From Candidatus Acetothermia bacterium (lineage in GTDB: Bacteria; Bipolaricaulota; Bipolaricaulia; RBG-16-55-9; JANLFV01), in NCBI GenBank assembly GCA_028275195.1, contig JAPWVC010000040.1, positions 1 through 11,151 of the forward strand: DNA of 11,151 nucleotides. The letters are read 5' to 3'. A program made the position numbers and the translations under genes. The notes beneath the pieces are model-generated. The model was not told the DNA's origin. It saw only the letters and a program-made list of their open reading frames with translations, and did not search any database. Below are positions 6,335 to 11,151 of this stretch, in pieces (within the stretch, counting starts at the first letter, position 1; the number at the start of each line of letters is the position of its first letter).

Positions 6335-6954
6335 GCAAGATCATGAGCGATCCGAGATTCAGGATGCAGATCCCGTTCGTGATCGATCGGACCGGCCAGT
6401 TCGAGCGGGTCTACGACATCTACTCCCGGCTCCTGGAGGAGAGGATCATCTTCGTCAAGGATGTGATCGATGACTACATGGCGGACTTGGTGATCGCCCA
6501 GATGCTCTTCCTCGACTCCAAGGACTCTGAAAGGGAGATCAACCTCTACATCAACACCCCTGGGGGGCTGGTGACCGCCGGGCTGGCGATCTACGATACG
6601 ATGCAGTTCGTGAAGAGCCCGGTCAAGACCATCTGCATCGGCCAGGCCGCCTCGATCGGGGCGGTCCTCCTGGCCGCCGGGACCAAAGGGAAGCGCTATT
6701 CCCTCCCCAACTCAAGGATCCTGATCCACCAGCCGATCGGGATGGCCCAGGGCCAGGCGACCGATGTGAAGATCCATGCCGAGCACCTCCTCGAGGTCCG
6801 GGACCAGATCAACCGGATCTTGGCCCAGCACACGGGCCAGCCGATCGAGCGGATCGAAAAAGATACGGATCGGGACTTCTTCATGACCCCCGAGGAGGCC
6901 CAGGAATACGGGATCATCGACGAGATCATCCGCCCGAAGAAGAACACCAAGTAG
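6331..6954 (+). CDS. clpP: ATP-dependent Clp protease proteolytic subunit
   Basis: A 207-residue ClpP, the tetradecameric serine peptidase that degrades proteins unfolded and fed to it by ClpX, ClpA or ClpC. The catalytic triad is intact: Ser108 in GQAASIGA, His133 in LIHQPIG and Asp182 in DRDFFM. INTPGG (74-79), the oxyanion strand motif, is present. The MQIPFVI segment near residue 12 suggests a short N-terminal propeptide of about 10 residues. The ATG overlaps the trigger factor stop (ATGA) and is preceded by GGGAGGAGG, so it is translationally coupled. tig-clpP is a widespread arrangement, usually continuing into clpX. Here clpX is absent: the next gene is convergent, so the ATPase partner must be encoded elsewhere. 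Confidence 0.97.
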   Translation: MSKIMSDPRFRMQIPFVIDRTGQFERVYDIYSRLLEERIIFVKDVIDDYMADLVIAQMLFLDSKDSEREINLYINTPGGLVTAGLAIYDTMQFVKSPVKTICIGQAASIGAVLLAAGTKGKRYSLPNSRILIHQPIGMAQGQATDVKIHAEHLLEVRDQINRILAQHTGQPIERIEKDTDRDFFMTPEEAQEYGIIDEIIRPKKNTK

Positions 6955-6961
6955 TGGTGCG

Positions 6962-6982
6962 GCCTCCCGGCCTTCGGGAGGC
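6962..6982. terminator. GC-rich hairpin between convergent genes, possible terminator
   Basis: GCCTCCCG (6962-6969) and CGGGAGGC (6975-6982) form a perfect 8-bp stem with a 5-nt loop, starting 8 nt after the clpP stop codon. No T-run follows on either strand, so it is not a classical intrinsic terminator. Its position between convergent operons makes a bidirectional stop or a 3'-end stabiliser plausible. The rest of 6955-7059 shows nothing further. Confidence 0.4.
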
Positions 6983-7059
6983 AAGGGAAGCGGGCTGCGC
7001 CGCGGGGTGGCATAGATGCGGAAGTCGGGCTAGAGCCTCGGTTATTCTCACTTCTCTCT

Positions 7060-8172
7060 TTATTCGGCCCTCCCGGTCCGCTGGGGGTCGTGGTGGAATG
7101 TCGGCCAGGGGGAGCGGGCCAAGCCATTGCTAGAGCAGCGGAGGGCATAGAACTTCCCATCCCACGAGCCGAAATAGACGATCCCATTCGCGACCATTGG
7201 CGAGGAGATCACCCGGCTCCCGGCGGCGAACCGCCACCTCTCGGTCCCGTCAGGATTGAGCGCGTAGAATCTCCCGTTCCCCGCCCCGACATAGATCACC
7301 CCGTCATCGCCGATCGTGGGGGAGGAGTCGACCGGCGCGCCGGCGGTGAACCGCCACTTCAGGCTCCCGTCGGGGTTTATGGCATAGAGCCCGCCGTCCC
7401 CCGAGCCCACATAGATCGTGCCATCCTCCCCGATTGCTGGGGAGGAGTCGAACCACGACCGGGCGGGGAACCGCCACTTCAGGCTCCCATCGGGATTGAG
7501 GGCATAGAGCTCGCCGCCCCAGGTCCCGAAGTAGATTGTCCCATCAGAATCTATGGCCGGCGAGGAGGAGCTATTCGATCCCCCGGGGATGGCGAACTCC
7601 CACTTCACGCTCCCGTCGGGGTTCAGGGCATAGGCCCGCCCATGCCCGCAGGTGAGGTAGATCGTCCCATCGGACGCGATGGCCGGAGCGGTCTTGAGCC
7701 AGGAACCTGCCTCAAACCTCCAGCGGGGAGAGCCGTCTGGGTTCACAGCGTAGACCAGGCCATTGCCCGAGTTGGCGTAGACTGTGCCGTCGGCTCCAAT
7801 CGCGGGCGCGCCCGCAAGAGAGCCCCTGGTGAAGAAGCGCCATCTCTCTGAGCCGTCGGGGTCTAGAGCGAAGAACTTGTCGACCCCGCCGCCGATGTAG
7901 ATCGTGCCGTCGGGGGCGATGGCCGGGGAGGAGCCGACCTCGCCCTCCGTCCTGAAGAGCCATTTGATGATGCCGTCGCCAGGCCCGAGAGCGTAAAGCC
8001 CCTCCGCCGCGCCGATGTAGACGGTCCCATCCGGGCCGATGGCTGGGGAGGAGTAGATCCTCCCGCTGGTCTGAACCTGCCAGAGCAGGCCCCCCTCGCT
8101 CGAAGCGAGGCCATTCATTGCTAGGAGGAGCCCGAGCAACACTATCAACGCCTTCGCAAACGCCTTACCCAT
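7060..8172 (-). CDS. Exported PQQ-like eight-repeat beta-propeller protein, second of tandem pair
   Basis: A 370-residue secreted protein: an N-terminal signal peptide (hydrophobic core 9-20, likely cleavage near GLA-SS at 21-25), then eight repeats of about 40 residues predicting an eight-bladed propeller. Each repeat has the pattern W-x-F, SSPAI, DGTIY and YALNPDG; the repeat tryptophans fall at 31, 71, 111, 151, 191, 233, 273 and 313. The C-terminus carries the SPW P..HHDPQRTG tail found in many such proteins. The fold belongs to the PQQ_2/BamB-like superfamily. No PQQ-dehydrogenase active-site features are seen, so enzymatic activity is doubtful; binding or scaffolding outside the membrane is more likely. 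The ATG at 8172 is preferred over an in-frame TTG at 8196 because it follows GGAG by 5 nt. It overlaps the upstream paralogue's end by 8 bp, implying one transcript. Confidence 0.85.
   Translation of the reverse strand: MGKAFAKALIVLLGLLLAMNGLASSEGGLLWQVQTSGRIYSSPAIGPDGTVYIGAAEGLYALGPGDGIIKWLFRTEGEVGSSPAIAPDGTIYIGGGVDKFFALDPDGSERWRFFTRGSLAGAPAIGADGTVYANSGNGLVYAVNPDGSPRWRFEAGSWLKTAPAIASDGTIYLTCGHGRAYALNPDGSVKWEFAIPGGSNSSSSPAIDSDGTIYFGTWGGELYALNPDGSLKWRFPARSWFDSSPAIGEDGTIYVGSGDGGLYAINPDGSLKWRFTAGAPVDSSPTIGDDGVIYVGAGNGRFYALNPDGTERWRFAAGSRVISSPMVANGIVYFGSWDGKFYALRCSSNGLARSPWPTFHHDPQRTGRAE
7141..8082 (-). repeat. Eight imperfect tandem repeats of about 120 bp coding propeller blades
   Basis: The coding sequence repeats every 40 codons eight times, corresponding to residues 31-344 of the second propeller protein. 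The fifth repeat has a two-codon insertion and the eighth is shortened in its DG loop. Repeats are similar at DNA level (recurring GGGGAGGAG on the plus strand opposite SSP codons) but clearly diverged. Confidence 0.8.
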
Positions 8173-9355
8173 GGGGCACTCCGTCGTGGCCTTCAATCAC
8201 ATTCCCGGTGCGGCGCAGGTCATGGCGGAAGATCGGCCAGGGTGAATCAGCCAAGCCCGGGCTCGAGCTGGTGATCGCATAGAGCCTGAAGGCGCTATCG
8301 CCCGAGCCGATGTAAATAGTGCCTCCGGCGCCGATCGCCGGGGAGGAGTAGATCGGCGCCCCGGCGAAGAAGCTCCATCTCTTGAAGCCCGTGAGATCAA
8401 CGGCGTAGAGGTTCTTGTCATGTGAGCCGAAGTAGATGATCCCATCCGCCCCGACCGCCGGGGAGGAGCGGACCCGCCCGCCGGTCGCAAAGGTCCATTT
8501 CAAGCTCCCGTCAGGGTTGAGAGCGTAGAGTCTGCCGTCCTCGGAGCCGAAATAGATGGTCCCGTCAGGGCCGATGGCTGGGGAGGAGTAGATCTCCCCG
8601 CCGGTCGAGAAGGCCCATCTCTTCGTCCCGTCGGGCCGGACGGCGTAGAGCCTGCGGTCGTGCGAGCCGATGTAGATGGTCCCGTCCGCCCCGATCGCGG
8701 GGGAGGAGTGGCCGATCTTCCCGCCTGTCTTGAACCGCCACCTCAAGGTCCCATCGGGGTTGAGCGCGTAGAGATAGCCATCATAGCAGCCGAAGTAGAT
8801 CGTGCCGTCCCCGCCCACGGCCGGCGAGGAGTAACTGCCGGCCCCGAGGGCGTAGGCCCATTTCAAGCTCCCGTCTGGCTTGATCGCATAGAAGAGAGAG
8901 TCAGAGGAGGTGATGTAGATCGTCCCCTCCGGCCCGATCGCCGGGGAGGCATGGATCTTGTCGTAGGTCTTGAAGCTCCACTTGAGCGAGCCATCAGGAT
9001 TGATGGCGTAGAGCTTGCCGTCATACGAGCCGATGTAGATCGTCCCGTCGGCACCGATCGCCGGGGTGGAGTAGACCCAGGCCCGCTCATCGCTACCGGC
9101 CTTGAACTCCCACTTCTTGGTCCCGTCGGGGCTCAGCGCATAGACCTTGGTGCTCCCCGAGCCGACATAGATCGTCCCGTCGGGCCCGATGGCCGGGGAG
9201 GAGTAGACATTCCCACCGGTGAAGAAGGCCCATCTCGCTTGTCCGGGCTGGTCCGCCATGGAGCTAAGCGGACTTGCGCATAAGTTGAGGGTCAAGCTCA
9301 GAAGGGCGAGCCAGCTCAATCGCTGGGGAGCGAACCGAGCCACGAAGAACCCCAT
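8165..9355 (-). CDS. Exported PQQ-like eight-repeat beta-propeller protein, first of tandem pair
   Basis: A 396-residue paralogue of the gene just downstream. A signal peptide (hydrophobic 14-26, cleavage probably near CAS-PL) precedes eight propeller repeats with tryptophans at 42, 82, 126, 166, 206, 247, 287 and 327, each followed by SSPAIG..DGTIY and a YALNPDG-type strand. The repeats are more uniform than in the neighbour. The ending SPWPIFRHDLRRTG is shared with the paralogue. The last 12 residues (NVIEGHDGVPHG) are an extension whose DNA carries the Shine-Dalgarno and start codon of the next gene. The fold is PQQ_2/BamB-like; the ligand and role are unknown. The ATG at 9355 is directly preceded by GGAGGAGGAG, and a promoter with perfect TATAAT lies just upstream, so it can be expressed apart from the protease cluster. 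Confidence 0.85.
   Translation of the reverse strand: MGFFVARFAPQRLSWLALLSLTLNLCASPLSSMADQPGQARWAFFTGGNVYSSPAIGPDGTIYVGSGSTKVYALSPDGTKKWEFKAGSDERAWVYSTPAIGADGTIYIGSYDGKLYAINPDGSLKWSFKTYDKIHASPAIGPEGTIYITSSDSLFYAIKPDGSLKWAYALGAGSYSSPAVGGDGTIYFGCYDGYLYALNPDGTLRWRFKTGGKIGHSSPAIGADGTIYIGSHDRRLYAVRPDGTKRWAFSTGGEIYSSPAIGPDGTIYFGSEDGRLYALNPDGSLKWTFATGGRVRSSPAVGADGIIYFGSHDKNLYAVDLTGFKRWSFFAGAPIYSSPAIGAGGTIYIGSGDSAFRLYAITSSSPGLADSPWPIFRHDLRRTGNVIEGHDGVPHG
8273..9232 (-). repeat. Eight imperfect tandem repeats of about 120 bp coding propeller blades
   Basis: Residues 42-361 of the first propeller protein consist of eight consecutive units of 40 residues, with small insertions in units 2 and 5. Unit-to-unit DNA similarity is visible on the plus strand as recurring GGGGAGGAGTAGAT-like and CCCGTCGGG-like strings about 120 bp apart. 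The array resembles that of the adjacent paralogue, so recombination between the two genes would be possible. Confidence 0.8.
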
Positions 9356-9375
9356 CTCCTCCTCCGCTGAGGGGG

Positions 9376-9403
9376 ATTATAACCCAGACTGGCCGGGATT
9401 CAA
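9376..9403 (-). promoter_or_regulatory. Promoter of the propeller gene pair
   Basis: On the minus strand TTGAAT (9403-9398), a 16 bp spacer and perfect TATAAT (9381-9376). Initiation near 9369 leaves a short leader of about 14 nt that includes the strong GGAGGAGGAG ribosome binding site before the ATG at 9355. Unlike the other TATAAT-led genes here, this transcript would carry a leader. Confidence 0.6.
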
Positions 9404-9418
9404 ATCAAAGCGGGAGCA

Positions 9419-9862
9419 CTAGTCCCTAGCAAAGACTATAGGCAGGTCCGTTCGCTCGAGCTTGATGATGTGGAACGGCTGGACCATCCCGGTAGGGAGC
9501 GAGCACTTGGAACAGGATGGCTCGTCGACGGTGTAGTGGACCACGAGCCGATCCCGCCATTTCTCCACCTTCGTGATCCGCAAGAGAGAGCCCTCCGCCT
9601 GAATCCCCCCGAAGATGGCGATGACCATCTCCTTAGCAAAATCCACTTGGGGCATGGGCGGCGGATGGCGGGTGTAGGAGACATGCTCCTTCCACAACTC
9701 CTCCCACTGCTCCTGCTTCGTGATCAGGAGGGCCTCCCGAGACTTGACCCCGCTCTCCTCCCCGAAGGCGATGGTCTGGAAAGGGACGGTTGAGACACTA
9801 GGCTGGAGGAGGACAAGGGCGAATATGACCGCCAAGCCCAAGAGCCCGAAGAAGATCTTCAT
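9419..9862 (-). CDS. Small exported or anchored protein with PrcB_C-like domain
   Basis: A 147-residue protein. Residues 1-20 are a hydrophobic N-terminal segment (signal peptide or anchor). The remainder resembles the PrcB_C domain: VDFAKEMVIAIFGG (73-86), a central strand pair LLRITKVEKWRDRLVVHYTV, and the closing HIIKLERTDLPIVF (131-144). PrcB_C is named after PrcB of Treponema denticola, a lipoprotein needed for stability of the subtilisin-like dentilisin complex. The domain assignment is from recalled motifs. A CSKC motif (117-120) sits just before the TGMVQPFH loop and could form a disulfide or bind metal. The start codon overlaps the S8 protease stop in TAATG, with AGGAG 5 nt upstream, so the two are translationally coupled. 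It may therefore be a stabiliser or inhibitor-like partner of that protease. Confidence 0.75.
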   Translation of the reverse strand: MKIFFGLLGLAVIFALVLLQPSVSTVPFQTIAFGEESGVKSREALLITKQEQWEELWKEHVSYTRHPPPMPQVDFAKEMVIAIFGGIQAEGSLLRITKVEKWRDRLVVHYTVDEPSCSKCSLPTGMVQPFHIIKLERTDLPIVFARD

Positions 9863-11151
9863 TAACGCTCCTGCCCAGCGGCGGCCAAGTGCCTGACTGC
9901 CGCAGCAGCATTAATCAGCCCGTAGCCGAAGCGGTCGTCCTTGCCAGGCTCGCCTAGATCTGTGGCCGTAGCCTTGAGGATCTCGCGGACCTGCTCGAGG
10001 CTCAAATCTGGTTTGAGCGAGCGGAGCAGGGCGATCGCCCCGGAGACGATGGGCGCGGAGGCCGAGGTCCCAGCGAACCAGCCGTAGTATTCCCCAGGCC
10101 AGGGGGTGATCAGAAGGTCCCCCACCACCGGGAGGACATCCTCCAGGCTCCGGGCCCGGGCCAGGGCGGCCTTCAACTGCTCCCAGGAGAGCGAGCCCCC
10201 AGGGGCGGCGAACTCGACCTCCGGGCCGAAGTTGGAGTAGCTTGCCGCCTCATCGGCCTTGGTGGTGGCCGAGACGGCGATCACATGGGGCGAGCGGGCC
10301 GGCCAACCGACCTTCCCGGCCGAGGCCACGAGGATCAGCCCCTGCTTTCTCGCCCTCTCCAGGAGCGGCTCGAGGTGGCGGTTGAACCAGGCTTCATCCT
10401 CTTCGGAGTAGGGGCTGCTGAAGCTCATGTTGACGATGGCCGCGCCGTTGGCAATGGCATACTCGATGGCCTTGAAGGCGTCGGCCCACCGCCCCTCACC
10501 CCGGCGGTCGAGGACCCGCAGGTCCATGAGCTTCACTCCCGGGGCCACCCCGGTCGTCCCCTTCCCGTCGGCTGCCCCGGCGATGAGGGCGGCCACGGCC
10601 GTCCCATGGGGCTCGAGCGGCGAACCATGCAAGGAATCGTTATCGTAGTCCACGAAGTCCCAGCCGTGGAGATCATCGATAAAGCCATTCCCATCGTCAT
10701 CCAAGCCGTTAGCCGGGATTTCACGGGGATTGGTCCAGATCGCCCCGGCCAGCTCGGGATGGGCCCAGTCGAGCCCGCTGTCGATCACCGCCACGACCAC
10801 CTCCGGCGAGCCCTGGGTGAGGGCCCAGGCCCCCGGGGCGTCGATCCGCTCGAGCCACCACTGGTCGAGGTAGCGGCTCTCGACCCGGACGATCGCCTCC
10901 AGGGCGTTGTTCCCCTCATCGGTCTCGGGGACATTATCGAACGGGGCGTCGGCCACGACCCGGAGCTTGGCGAGTGGGAGCGCGATCATTCTCCAGCGGA
11001 ATTGGACCTCCTTCTCCTGGCCGGCCCGAAGGCCCCCGCCGAGCCGCTGGACCCCCACCTGGAGCCCGCCGAGCTCGCCGAAGCCGATAGCCGAGAACTC
11101 CGGCGGCCCGAGGCTCACCAGCAATTGGACATTGAAGCTCCCCTCCACATC
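9862..11151 (-). CDS. Subtilisin-like S8 protease with N-terminal CARDB-like domain, 5' end missing
   Basis: The C-terminal 429 codons of a secreted S8 protease; the frame is open through the right edge, so the start and any signal peptide are missing. The first 90 residues end in VVADAPFDNVPETDEGNN, typical of a CARDB (Ig-like adhesion) domain. The catalytic domain follows: Asp (AVIDSGLD, codon 10782-10780), a probable Ca-binding segment NGLDDDGNGFIDDLHGWDF-like, His (EPHGTAV, codon 10608-10606) and Ser (AGTSASAP, codon 10065-10063). The oxyanion-hole Asn normally found in AAGN is Lys here (ASAGK, codon 10314-10312), with a shortened following loop. An insertion of about 35 residues precedes the Ser motif. 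Placing a CARDB domain before the protease domain suggests a surface or multi-domain enzyme. It is coupled to the PrcB_C-like gene by TAATG. Whether it is a fully active protease is uncertain. Confidence 0.88.
   Translation of the reverse strand, partial: DVEGSFNVQLLVSLGPPEFSAIGFGELGGLQVGVQRLGGGLRAGQEKEVQFRWRMIALPLAKLRVVADAPFDNVPETDEGNNALEAIVRVESRYLDQWWLERIDAPGAWALTQGSPEVVVAVIDSGLDWAHPELAGAIWTNPREIPANGLDDDGNGFIDDLHGWDFVDYDNDSLHGSPLEPHGTAVAALIAGAADGKGTTGVAPGVKLMDLRVLDRRGEGRWADAFKAIEYAIANGAAIVNMSFSSPYSEEDEAWFNRHLEPLLERARKQGLILVASAGKVGWPARSPHVIAVSATTKADEAASYSNFGPEVEFAAPGGSLSWEQLKAALARARSLEDVLPVVGDLLITPWPGEYYGWFAGTSASAPIVSGAIALLRSLKPDLSLEQVREILKATATDLGEPGKDDRFGYGLINAAAAVRHLAAAGQER

Noticed and set aside
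7090..7851. Plus-strand open frame opposite the second propeller gene, apparently repetitive
   Set aside because: Its repeats are only the antisense image of the 40-codon propeller repeats; the minus-strand reading has a signal peptide and conserved blades. The same applies to the frame at 8660-9283.
8173..8196. In-frame TTG at 8196 as start of the second propeller gene
   Set aside because: The ATG at 8172 has a GGAG at proper spacing and starts a typical signal peptide; the upstream extension adds polar residues and lies within the preceding gene.
7141..9232. Regular ~120 bp spacing of short repeated strings, considered as a CRISPR or satellite array
   Set aside because: The units are imperfect, in frame and encode propeller blades; there are no short identical direct repeats with unique spacers.

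Overview
This is a GC-rich bacterial window (above 60% G+C by eye) with tightly packed genes. Codon use is heavy in GAG, CTC, AGG and CGG. Three features suggest a deep-branching and possibly thermophilic bacterium: a metallophosphoesterase of the type common in Archaea, several genes that look leaderless (a -10 box 7-8 nt before the ATG), and expanded secreted subtilases and PQQ-type propellers. A Bipolaricaulota/Acetothermia-like or Deinococcota-like origin is only a guess; the sequence alone does not settle the phylum.

Layout. (1) Positions 1-2172, minus strand: a metallophosphoesterase, followed by a PAS-GAF-HisKA sensor histidine kinase that runs off the left edge. (2) Positions 2173-2254: a compact divergent control region holding a possible operator and promoters facing both ways. 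(3) Positions 2255-6954, plus strand: an M20 metallopeptidase, a subtilisin-like S8 protease with an unusual transmembrane hairpin between its prodomain and catalytic domain, then trigger factor and ClpP in an operon with an ATGA overlap. (4) Positions 6955-7059: a short convergent intergenic stretch with a GC-rich hairpin. (5) Positions 7060-11151, minus strand: an export-type cluster, read right to left. It contains a second S8 protease (cut by the right edge, with a CARDB-like domain before the protease domain), a small exported PrcB_C-like protein joined to it by a TAATG overlap, and two tandem paralogous eight-repeat PQQ-like beta-propeller proteins that overlap by 8 bp.

How the genes may work together. 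Most of the window concerns protein folding and turnover. Trigger factor and ClpP handle nascent and damaged proteins in the cytoplasm. The two S8 proteases would act outside the membrane, and the M20 enzyme could trim small peptides or amides. The S8/PrcB_C pair resembles the dentilisin arrangement of Treponema, in which a PrcB protein stabilises a subtilase complex. The propeller proteins are probably extracytoplasmic; their ligand is unknown.

The most interesting points are the S8 protease whose second inserted transmembrane helix ends in a lipobox-like LSGC, the missing oxyanion-hole Asn in the second S8 protease, the mix of leaderless and Shine-Dalgarno-led genes, and a trigger factor with a reduced PPIase domain.
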